A stretch of DNA of 16,498 bases from an uncultured Clostridia bacterium (GTDB taxonomy: Bacteria; Bacillota; Clostridia; TANB77; CAG-508). Below the pieces are notes generated by a model. It did not search any database. It saw nothing but the letters and a program-made list of their open reading frames with translations, and had not been told where the DNA came from. Shown here piece by piece: positions 9,633 to 14,341 of this stretch. The position numbers were made by a program, and so were the translations under genes. Position 1 is the first letter of the stretch; the number at the start of each line of letters is the position of its first letter. The stretch spans positions 1-16,498 of the forward strand of contig CANQRO010000026.1 of NCBI GenBank assembly GCA_947626205.1. Reading direction: 5' to 3'.

Positions 9633-9674
9633 CCATGTAGCGTATCCACTGAGGTGGAGGAGGCTTGGTAGGCT

Positions 9675-9719
9675 AAAAAAGAAAAGGGCAAACTTTTTAA
9701 AGTTGCCCTTTTCTTTTAA
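9675..9719. terminator. Bidirectional rho-independent terminator
   Basis: Arms AAAAGAAAAGGGCAA and TTGCCCTTTTCTTTT form a long stem with one bulged A and an A/T-rich loop. T runs exist on both strands, so it serves both the plus-strand nitroreductase and the minus-strand gene ending at 9729. It also marks the border between the ordered left part and the accessory right part. Confidence 0.88.
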
Positions 9720-9728
9720 TATTCTACA

Positions 9729-10025
9729 TTATTTTATAAGTTTTATGAGCTGATCTGCGTTAATTTGTGATAAGAGTGCTTTTACTATTTCTTCTTCAAA
9801 AATTCCAAGAGACCCCGTATCACATTGAGAAAGAGTAAGAATATCCACATGTATTTCTTGGGATTTATTAAGACGTACTCTACCCTGAACAGTATCCTTC
9901 GAATGCCTCGAATTATAAGAATCTTTAGTTCCTATTCGCAAATCAAAAATGTGTGTACCATGCCGGTTGGTTTTGGAATACCATAATCCAAACCGGATTT
10001 TCTGTAAAAAATAAAATTCAAACAT
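9729..10025 (-). CDS. Hypothetical protein, 98 aa
   Basis: I do not recognise this family. The start is placed at the Met of MFEFYFLQKIRFG because AGGAGG lies seven bases upstream; the reading frame has an earlier ATG nine codons away, but that one would place the ribosome binding site inside the gene. The protein is soluble in character: a beta-like, basic middle (residues ~20-65, with several Arg, Lys and Ser) and a C-terminal helix ending in QLIKLIK. Codon use is less A/T-biased than in the glycan genes, which hints at transfer. It has its own promoter (10072-10100), a leader hairpin just before the ribosome binding site, and ends at the shared terminator. Confidence 0.7.
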   Translation of the reverse strand: MFEFYFLQKIRFGLWYSKTNRHGTHIFDLRIGTKDSYNSRHSKDTVQGRVRLNKSQEIHVDILTLSQCDTGSLGIFEEEIVKALLSQINADQLIKLIK

Positions 10026-10045
10026 AGAATATCCTCCTATTATAT

Positions 10046-10060
10046 CTTGCAAACCGCAAG
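10046..10060 (-). promoter_or_regulatory. Small leader hairpin before the ribosome binding site of the 98-aa gene
   Basis: CTTGC (10046-10050) and GCAAG (10056-10060) form a five-pair stem with a five-base loop. It lies in the short 5' leader directly upstream of AGGAGG and could modulate ribosome access, though five pairs may be chance. Confidence 0.35.
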
Positions 10061-10071
10061 TTGATATGATA

Positions 10072-10100
10072 ATTATAACAGAATTTTATATATTATGCAA
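10072..10100 (-). promoter_or_regulatory. Promoter of the 98-aa gene
   Basis: On the minus strand TTGCAT (10100-10095) and TATAAT (10077-10072) are 17 bases apart. The predicted transcript starts about 40 bases before the start codon. Confidence 0.7.
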
Positions 10101-10185
10101 TAACTCTGATATTACCTTTTATACTGTATTACATAAAATTACCAATATAAGTTTTTCAATTAGTGAAAAAATAAAAATAAAAGTA

Positions 10186-10213
10186 TTGACAAGATAGCAT
10201 AGATAAATATAAA
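10186..10213 (+). promoter_or_regulatory. Promoter of the pilin-like/FGE-fold surface protein
   Basis: TTGACA (10186-10191) and TATAAA (10208-10213) are 16 bases apart. This is the best plus-strand promoter in the 332-base gap 10026-10357. It implies an A-rich leader of about 140 bases before the start at 10358. The rest of the gap holds only the divergent minus-strand promoter. Confidence 0.65.
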
Positions 10214-10357
10214 ATAATTACATAAATATGTGTATTAAAAAATAATCTAAAAAGTAGAAAACTATACAATATAGATGTATGTAAAAATAGAAATAATATG
10301 TACATGTTTATACAAAAAATAGGAAAAATAAAACAAAAGAAAGAGAGAGGAAGAAAC

Positions 10358-11446
10358 ATGTTAAAAAGAAAACAAGAAAAAGGTGTAACATTAATAGCAC
10401 TTGTAATAACTATAATAGTATTATTAATACTAGCAGGTATAACAATAAACTTAGCATTAGATCCAAATGGAATAGTAAGAAGGTCTTATCAAGCAAGAAA
10501 TGAATATCAAAATGCACAAGAAAAAGAATTAGCAGGAATAAAAGAATTAATAAATGAAATGAATACCATAACAACAGAAAATGTAGGAGGATATCAAGCA
10601 GAAACTAATTATGATATGGTAGAAGGAGTACCAGTACCAAAAGGATTCAGTCATGTATATGGAACAAGCAAAGATACAGGTTTTGTAATAAAGAATGATA
10701 CAGACGGAAATGAATTTGTGTGGATACCAGTGGAAAATCCAAGTGAATATAAAAGAACCGCTTGGAAAGGTGAAGATATAGAAAGTAATTATACAGAGGA
10801 GATGCCCGAGGATGAGTTAATAAGTATTACAAAATACAAAGGATATTATATAGGAAGATATGAAGCTGGAATAGAAGGATATACAACTGTGAATACAGAT
10901 ACTTCAAGTAACACAGATACAAACTTTACAGGATATAGTGGAGAAAATATGAAATTGGTAATACAATCTGGAAAACAAGTATGGAATTATATAACGAGGG
11001 ATAGAGCAAAAACAGAAAGTGAGAGTTTATATAGGAAAGCAGAAGATAATGTAACAAGTAAATTATGTAGTAGTTATGCATGGGATACAGCATTAAGTTT
11101 TGTGGCAAAGACAGATTCAGATTACCCCCAAAATAGTACTCAAGGTAACTATTTGGATACAGAATTTAGTTATACGGATTTAGAAGGAAAAACTCAAACC
11201 AAAGCAAATGATAGTTATGTTTTAGTACCAACAGGACAAACAACAGCAGTAAATAATATATATGATATGGGAGGAAATGTTTGGGAATGGACAACAGAGG
11301 TATGTAGTGCTACAGGAGGCCCCTGTACTAGACGAGGAGGTTATTACTGGAACTATGCGAACGGTAATTCTGCAGGGAACCGTAGCTATGATGGTTCTAC
11401 TTATGCGGGCTTTTACGCTGGATTTCGTGTTACTTTATATTTGTAG
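10358..11446 (+). CDS. Surface protein: pilin-like N-terminus plus FGE/C-type-lectin-fold domain; candidate DGR variable protein
   Basis: The start ATG at 10358 is chosen because GAGAGG lies seven bases upstream and gives a class III-like prepilin leader: basic residues, KG (8-9), then a hydrophobic helix (10-32). The Glu usual at position +5 of type IV pilins is absent. A helical linker (~35-68) leads to a formylglycine-generating-enzyme (SUMF1/FGE-sulfatase) fold: FVWIPV, YYIGRYEAG, a central region, YDMGGNVWEW (302-311), RRGG (325-328) and a terminal GFRVTLYL (355-362). That fold is the one used by many targets of diversity-generating retroelements, whose variable region is the C-terminal RGG...GFR segment. 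Here that segment is rich in Tyr, Asn, Gly and Ser and differs in base composition from the rest. The 362-residue product is probably membrane- or surface-anchored and ligand-binding rather than enzymatic. It has its own promoter. No reverse transcriptase is near. Confidence 0.85.
   Translation: MLKRKQEKGVTLIALVITIIVLLILAGITINLALDPNGIVRRSYQARNEYQNAQEKELAGIKELINEMNTITTENVGGYQAETNYDMVEGVPVPKGFSHVYGTSKDTGFVIKNDTDGNEFVWIPVENPSEYKRTAWKGEDIESNYTEEMPEDELISITKYKGYYIGRYEAGIEGYTTVNTDTSSNTDTNFTGYSGENMKLVIQSGKQVWNYITRDRAKTESESLYRKAEDNVTSKLCSSYAWDTALSFVAKTDSDYPQNSTQGNYLDTEFSYTDLEGKTQTKANDSYVLVPTGQTTAVNNIYDMGGNVWEWTTEVCSATGGPCTRRGGYYWNYANGNSAGNRSYDGSTYAGFYAGFRVTLYL
11333..11428 (+). other. Candidate DGR variable region (VR)
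   Basis: This stretch encodes RGG (326-328) to GFR (355-357). Upstream codons almost all end in A or T, but here G/C-rich codons such as TGG, GCG, AAC, GGC, GGG, CGT and AGC are frequent; the shift begins about 11314. Most variable-looking codons are NNT or NNC (TAT, AAC, GGT, AAT, AGC, GAT, GGC, TTT), the set reachable from AAT/AAC by changing adenines. Template and reverse transcriptase are not in the window, so this is an inference. Confidence 0.45.
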
Positions 11447-11454
11447 CAATTAGC

Positions 11455-11475
11455 AAGAGGTTTCTCTTTTATTTG
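11455..11475 (+). terminator. Small terminator or VR-adjacent hairpin
   Basis: AAGAG (11455-11459) and CTCTT (11464-11468) enclose a GTTT loop and are followed by TTATTTG, eight bases after the stop codon. It may be a short terminator. DGR targets also often carry a hairpin just after the variable region. Confidence 0.45.
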
Positions 11476-11536
11476 TATAGTAATTGTCATAGGCTGTACC
11501 TTAATGGTATCATTAACAATAAACGTAGCCATGTAG
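11471..11536 (+). pseudogene. Fragment resembling a small hydrophobic toxin
   Basis: After the stop of the surface-protein gene the same frame stays open and encodes a 21-residue hydrophobic stretch ending TINVAM before TAG. It resembles the middle of the 34-residue toxin-like peptide at 15638-15742 (IGF..STTVNVALL), including a shared TAAACGTAGCC at the DNA level. There is no suitable start codon or ribosome binding site. It may be the 3' remnant of a type I toxin gene whose front was lost when the surface-protein gene arrived. Low confidence. Confidence 0.25.
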
Positions 11537-11623
11537 ATATTTACAACTCATCAGTTCTCTTAGGTGACTGATACAAATATCAATCAATTTATTTAAGTAT
11601 ATCATATTTTTAATAAAATACAA
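11533..11623. repeat. ~90-bp dispersed repeat, copy 1
   Basis: This matches 13431-13519 in the same orientation with only about ten differences, starting GTAGATATTTACAACTC and ending AAAATACAA. It contains a stem-loop (GATA/TATC around CAAA) and a minus-strand promoter, ATACAA/AGTATA on this strand (TTGTAT, 16 bases, TATACT). The promoter points back toward the 3' end of the surface-protein gene. Confidence 0.85.
11596..11623 (-). promoter_or_regulatory. Minus-strand promoter inside repeat copy 1
   Basis: TTGTAT (11623-11618) and TATACT (11601-11596) are 16 bases apart on the minus strand. No minus-strand gene follows; a transcript would run antisense into 11536-11300, the variable end of the surface-protein gene. 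Confidence 0.4.
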
Positions 11624-11679
11624 AGCCCTCATCTAAAAAAGATTGCAATTTTATGTAAATTTAAATTTTGTATTTTTTA

Positions 11680-11715
11680 AAACTAGCTCATAATCCAAAG
11701 ACTACGAGCTAGTTT
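11680..11715 (-). terminator. Terminator of the 113-aa gene
   Basis: AAACTAGCTC (11680-11689) and GAGCTAGTTT (11706-11715) form a perfect ten-pair stem. It lies eight bases past the stop codon of the minus-strand gene. The T run beyond the stem is short. Confidence 0.7.
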
Positions 11716-11722
11716 GTTTGCA

Positions 11723-12064
11723 TCAATCACTTATACGGCAATGGTCTGAATCAAAGGCGTGTGCACAAGCTTGACCTTTTAATTCCTTAAAGGCTACATA
11801 TATTTTATCAGCATTCATCTGACTCATATCTGTATAGCCCCAGACTTTGATGACTGAATTTCTTGGTACGCTTTGCTCTAAAGCTACATGAACATCGTAA
11901 GTTAAGTGGTCATCATTTCTACTCAGTCCTTCTACTTCTACGAGTGCTATGGAATAGCCTTTTTCAATAGCTTCTTTTGTTAATTTAGCCATATTACTAT
12001 TAGCTAACCAAGTATACCGTGCGTCTAATTGATCCTTTGATAAGACCTTTACGCTATATTTCAT
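11723..12064 (-). CDS. Hypothetical protein, 113 aa
   Basis: I do not recognise this protein. It is soluble, with no signal peptide or membrane helix. The N-terminal half looks like an alternating beta/alpha pattern (MKYSVKVLSKDQLDARY, then a helix rich in Ala and Lys). The C-terminus has a Cys/His cluster (C at 103, H at 105, H at 111, C at 112 approximately: ACAH...DSDHC) that could bind a metal. AAAGGAGG lies nine bases before the ATG. Codon use is more balanced than in the left-hand genes, consistent with horizontal transfer. It has its own promoter at 12194-12222 with a ~120-base leader and its own terminator, so it is a stand-alone transcription unit. Confidence 0.7.
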   Translation of the reverse strand: MKYSVKVLSKDQLDARYTWLANSNMAKLTKEAIEKGYSIALVEVEGLSRNDDHLTYDVHVALEQSVPRNSVIKVWGYTDMSQMNADKIYVAFKELKGQACAHAFDSDHCRISD

Positions 12065-12193
12065 TGAGCAAATCCTCCTTTCTACTTATGTTGTTATTTT
12101 TATATATGTGAAAACTAAAAAGTAAAAGGATATCTCTTCACCAATAAGTGGAAAAAGGGTAATTGACATAAGGCAATGCCTATATCGTTTCTA

Positions 12194-12222
12194 ATTATAC
12201 CATATCTAAATTAAAATGGCAA
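12194..12222 (-). promoter_or_regulatory. Promoter of the 113-aa gene
   Basis: TTGCCA (12222-12217) and TATAAT (12199-12194) are 17 bases apart on the minus strand. This belongs to the 408-base gap 12065-12472, whose left part is the leader of the 113-aa gene. Confidence 0.65.
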
Positions 12223-12272
12223 CTTTACCTTTTATATTATATAATTTATGTCAACTATTAGAATTTTAAAAT

Positions 12273-12397
12273 TTGAAAAAATGAAAAAAATGCTATAATT
12301 ATATAAATTAAAGGAAGTGGCCGAATTGGTTCAATTTAATAAAATTGAATCATTTCCGATTATCGACTGTATATGTATTTTAGCATACTTTTTGTAA
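12273..12397 (+). other. Possible plus-strand transcript with stem-loop and 23-codon frame
   Basis: This is the right part of the gap 12065-12472. TTGAAA (12273) and TATAAT (12294-12299) are 15 bases apart, a short but usable spacing. They are followed by a stem of GGTTCAATTT (12328-12337) and AAATTGAATC (12342-12351), closed further out by GGAAGT/ATTTCC. A TTG-started frame (12326-12397) of 23 codons with a hydrophobic end (CICILAYFL) begins inside the hairpin after AAGGAAG. It could be a small RNA or a leader peptide. No homology is recognised. Confidence 0.3.
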
Positions 12398-12427
12398 AAT
12401 GTACATCTTTGAATTGATTTTTATTGT

Positions 12428-12471
12428 AATAGCCTGTATGGAAAACAATAAGTTCATCCATACAGGCTATT
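12428..12471 (-). terminator. Terminator of the 142-aa gene
   Basis: AATAGCCTGTATGG and CCATACAGGCTATT form a perfect 14-pair stem with a 16-base loop, immediately after the stop codon of the minus-strand gene. The minus strand continues into an A/T-rich run. Confidence 0.85.
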
Positions 12472-12472
12472 A

Positions 12473-12901
12473 TTAATGTGTTTTTGAGGTATAACTATTT
12501 ATGAGCTCTTGCACTCTAGAATAATCCTTCTCGCTTGAAGTAATACTTTCCAACCATTTTTTAAAGTCTTTTAAGCAAGGTTCATTGATTTTCTCATTAC
12601 AAAGTACATCTAACTTCGCCTGCTCAAATATTTCTTCATTTTCACCTTCAGCCATAATACAAGCTTCTAAACGTATTAATGCGGCTACGAAACAAAATTT
12701 TTTTGTCTCATTTTCCATATTTTTGACTTCTACATATTGTTCCCATTGATTCATACCTTGCATTTTTTTATATATTTTATATGTATGGTACCAAGCAACA
12801 ATATGTTTTATGATTGGTAATGATAAAAACTTAAGCTTGATGCTTTCTAATGTTGCCCACCGATAATACTTATTTATAAGTAATAATTTTAATGTTCTCA
12901 T
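12473..12901 (-). CDS. Hypothetical protein, 142 aa
   Basis: I do not recognise the family. The N-terminal ~45 residues are basic and moderately hydrophobic (MRTLKLLLINKYYRW, then KFLSLPIIKHIVAWY), possibly a membrane-associating region. The rest is an acidic, helical domain with two or three Cys residues and a C-terminal segment rich in Ser, Glu and Lys. AGGAGG lies eight bases before the ATG. The gene has a promoter (12950-12978) whose -35 box overlaps the -35 box of a divergently transcribed small RNA. A perfect 14-pair terminator follows. Base composition is less A/T-extreme than in the glycan cluster. No function is proposed. Confidence 0.7.
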   Translation of the reverse strand: MRTLKLLLINKYYRWATLESIKLKFLSLPIIKHIVAWYHTYKIYKKMQGMNQWEQYVEVKNMENETKKFCFVAALIRLEACIMAEGENEEIFEQAKLDVLCNEKINEPCLKDFKKWLESITSSEKDYSRVQELINSYTSKTH

Positions 12902-12949
12902 AGTCTTTTACCTCCTAGTATAATATATTGGATTTTACCTACATTTATA

Positions 12950-12978
12950 ATTATAACATATAAAATATGATTTGACAA
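12950..12978 (-). promoter_or_regulatory. Promoter of the 142-aa gene
   Basis: TTGTCA (12978-12973) and TATAAT (12955-12950) are 17 bases apart on the minus strand. The -35 box is shared with the opposite-strand promoter at 12972-13000. Confidence 0.75.
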
Positions 12979-13000
12979 ATTCTAATTATCTGTGTATGAT
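12972..13000 (+). promoter_or_regulatory. Promoter of antitoxin-like small RNA
   Basis: TTGACA (12972-12977) and TATGAT (12995-13000) are 17 bases apart. The arrangement and sequence (TTGACAAAT, TGTGTAT at the -10) match the promoter at 15515-15543. Confidence 0.8.
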
Positions 13001-13006
13001 AAGTAT

Positions 13007-13094
13007 AGGAAAAGAGAAATCTCAGAAATGCGGTTACCTAATAAATTTCGATAACGACACATGCTCTGCAAAGCAAATGTGTCGTTGTTTTTTA
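13007..13094 (+). ncRNA. Antitoxin-like small RNA, apparently without its toxin
   Basis: The predicted ~88-nt transcript begins ATAGGAAAAGAGAAA, contains CAGAAATGCGGTTACC, and ends in a perfect ten-pair stem (AACGACACAT 13053-13062 with ATGTGTCGTT 13077-13086) followed by GTTTTTT. The RNA at 15550-15642 has the same plan and shares ATAGGAAA, GAGA, CAGAAATG and the terminator loop core GC.TGC.AAAGC. In that second locus the RNA faces a small hydrophobic peptide gene. Here the opposite strand to the right shows no convincing toxin frame, so this may be an orphan or decayed type I antitoxin. Confidence 0.6.
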
Positions 13095-13142
13095 TATTTG
13101 TCTATTAAAATAGCTAAGAAATATTATGAATTTTAAAAAAAG

Positions 13143-13330
13143 TTATATGACGAATTTTTAGAATTTGCAACAGCAATAAATAAATTCTGAAAAGGCTAAT
13201 TATGAAATAACTTATATAGATTAGAACCTGACGAAGCGATTGCGATAGCCACGCCCTCCTTGATATGTAATACGGGAGTAACTTTATATAAAAAATCTGT
13301 ACAATGTAGATATATCAAGAAATATAGTAA
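13143..13330 (+). pseudogene. Decayed coding fragment, unknown protein
   Basis: This lies in the 756-base gap 12902-13657. Three plus-strand frame pieces in succession look like real protein: LYDEFLEFATAINKF then TGA, ANYEITYID then TAG, and EPDEAIAIATPSLICNTG followed by VTLYKKSVQ. Each is joined to the next by a stop and a frameshift, so the simplest reading is a gene fragment broken by small indels. The parent family is not recognised. The open frame that begins at 13260 is the tail of this fragment and is not a gene in its own right. Confidence 0.35.
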
Positions 13331-13367
13331 AAAGTATATCTGTAAAATATTTAAGCTAAATTTCAGT

Positions 13368-13486
13368 ATAATAAAAAGTGTTCTTATCGACTTTAAATCC
13401 TATAAGAACACTCAGACTGGTGCTAACGACGTAGATATTTACAACTCGTCAGCTTTCTTAACGATTGATACAAATATCAATCAATT
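13368..13486 (-). ncRNA. Small minus-strand RNA driven from repeat copy 2
   Basis: Repeat copy 2 carries TATACT (13498-13493) with TTGTAT upstream (spacing 15, or 20 from a second TTGTAT). A transcript from it would cover the repeat and end at a perfect 11-pair stem, AGTGTTCTTAT (13377-13387) with ATAAGAACACT (13402-13412), followed on the minus strand by TTTTTATTAT. Length would be about 119 nt. No coding frame is evident. Function is unknown; an antisense regulator or orphan antitoxin is possible. Confidence 0.5.
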
Positions 13487-13519
13487 TATTTAAGTATATC
13501 GTATTTTTATAAAATACAA
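13431..13519. repeat. ~90-bp dispersed repeat, copy 2
   Basis: Direct repeat of 11533-11623 with about ten substitutions and a few short indels. Within it GATTGATA and TATCAATC form a hairpin around CAAA. The remaining 13520-13622 is A/T-rich with nothing recognisable. Confidence 0.85.
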
Positions 13520-13622
13520 TACAAATAATAAAAAATTATTTTTTGAACATTATGAAAAGCATAGTCAAAAATAACATATTTTTAAGTTTTTATACAACCC
13601 AATCTATTTATATTAATTAATA

Positions 13623-13651
13623 ATTCCCTGTCTTTCAAAAAGACAGGGAAT
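13623..13651 (-). terminator. Terminator of the zinc-ribbon gene
   Basis: ATTCCCTGTCTTT (13623-13635) and AAAGACAGGGAAT (13639-13651) form a perfect 13-pair stem with a three-base loop, seven bases beyond the stop codon of the minus-strand gene at 13658. Confidence 0.85.
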
Positions 13652-13657
13652 CGGCAT

Positions 13658-13939
13658 TTAAAATACTGGCTTATATCCCATTGGAATTGTTTTAGTGGTG
13701 TACCTTTTATGTCCACATTTCTTACAAGTTTGACTCCAACGATCTCTTTTTTCTTCTCGGTAGCCTTCTGGTTCTTCCCAAATATCTGATCCTTGTTTTA
13801 TCATATTGTATCCATAAGGTACTTTTACTGTTTCGGGATCATATAGAGTTTCTCCATATTCGTGATTGCAAGCTTGTATCTGCCGATCAATTGATGCCAA
13901 CTCTTTTTCCAACTGAACTTTCTTTTCTGCTAAATTCAT
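13658..13939 (-). CDS. Small protein with coiled coil and zinc ribbon, 93 aa
   Basis: This 93-residue protein starts with a short coiled coil (NLAEKKVQLEKELASIDRQI, residues 2-21). Next comes a CNHEYG turn (Cys ~24, His ~26), and near the end a CKKCGHKRY knuckle. The Cys/His pairs look like the two halves of a zinc ribbon flanking a Tyr/Glu-rich insert. The function is not known to me; such proteins are common in mobile elements. AAGGAGG lies seven bases before the ATG. The gene has its own promoter (14045-14073), an unusual double-hairpin leader (13962-14031) and a strong terminator, so expression is probably regulated at the RNA level. Confidence 0.75.
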   Translation of the reverse strand: MNLAEKKVQLEKELASIDRQIQACNHEYGETLYDPETVKVPYGYNMIKQGSDIWEEPEGYREEKRDRWSQTCKKCGHKRYTTKTIPMGYKPVF

Positions 13940-13961
13940 GCCATTTTCCTCCTTAAATTAT

Positions 13962-14031
13962 TCTGGAGGCTTTACACAGCCCCTCCAGAAAAAATAATTA
14001 ATTTCTTCTGTACCTTGCTGTGTAAAGTACA
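13962..14031 (-). promoter_or_regulatory. Leader with two hairpins whose loops are complementary
   Basis: On the minus-strand RNA the first hairpin pairs TGTACTT (14031-14025) with AGGTACA (14015-14009) and shows a loop containing TACACAGC. The second pairs TCTGGAGG (13989-13982) with CCTCCAGA (13969-13962), with loop GGCTGTGTAAAG. The loops share eight complementary bases (TACACAGC/GCTGTGTA), 11 if one stem opens. The second hairpin ends about 12 bases before the AAGGAGG site. Confidence 0.6.
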
Positions 14032-14044
14032 ATAGATTAAATAT

Positions 14045-14073
14045 ATTATAGCATATTTCCATTCAAAAAACAA
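14045..14073 (-). promoter_or_regulatory. Promoter of the zinc-ribbon gene
   Basis: TTGTTT (14073-14068) and TATAAT (14050-14045) are 17 bases apart on the minus strand. The -35 box begins just after the stop codon of the decayed gene at 14076. Confidence 0.7.
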
Positions 14074-14075
14074 AT

Positions 14076-14250
14076 TTAACATAATATTGTATTAAATAGG
14101 TATAATGCAATTTGATTTTGTTTTTCTTTTGTCATCTCTATAATTTTAGCAATTACAAACATTATAAGATGATATTTAGCAAAATTTATTAAAGTAGTTC
14201 TATATTCTCCATCATTCTTTTAATAATCTATCAAATCTTAATTTATACTT
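14076..14250 (-). pseudogene. Decayed paralogue of the 88-aa mobilisation-associated protein
   Basis: The minus strand encodes DGEYRTTLINFAKYH, then ...IAKIIEMTKEKQNQIALYLF and NTILC before TAA. This aligns with the C-terminal half of the intact protein at 15891-16157 (DEDYRK..., MAKLIEMPKQGQNQVALFLF, NCINTE). Just upstream, FDRLLKE (14235-14215) matches YDCILRE of the intact copy but lies in another frame, so a frameshift separates the pieces, and the N-terminal part is missing or unrecognisable. It is a broken second copy and sits in the 711-base gap 13940-14650. Confidence 0.65.
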
Positions 14251-14289
14251 TTTAGAACTTTAGCTTTGCCATAAGTCCTAACCCCCTAT

Positions 14290-14315
14290 GAGTTTTGACC
14301 AATGGTACAAAACTC
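14290..14315. repeat. Perfect eight-base palindromic arms, possible recombination or transfer site
   Basis: GAGTTTTG (14290-14297) and CAAAACTC (14308-14315) enclose ACCAATGGTA, and the left flank is TAACCCCCTAT. The hairpin has no T run, so it is not a terminator. It lies between the decayed mobilisation-associated gene and the small RNA; a relic origin of transfer is one possibility, unproven. Confidence 0.3.
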
Positions 14316-14341
14316 GGTGGAAGATGTAATACATACTGAAA

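Noticed and set aside
9633..9674. CCAC/GGTGG hairpin and GGTGGAGGAGGCTTGG stretch after the nitroreductase as an attachment site
   Set aside because: No second copy of the sequence is found in the window, so an att site cannot be supported.
12163..12254. Inverted 9-mers TTGACATAA / TTATGTCAA bounding the promoter of the 113-aa gene, as a possible invertible switch
   Set aside because: Arms are only nine A/T-rich bases with no extension, easily chance around a TTGACA motif, and no invertase gene is visible.
13190..13252. 18-codon minus-strand frame after AGGAGG as the toxin partner of the RNA at 13007
   Set aside because: It lacks a hydrophobic helix, ends early, and the plus strand there reads better as a decayed protein.
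13260..13493. 77-codon plus-strand open frame as a gene
   Set aside because: No ribosome binding site, it runs through a minus-strand terminator and the repeat, and its front continues a decayed fragment upstream.
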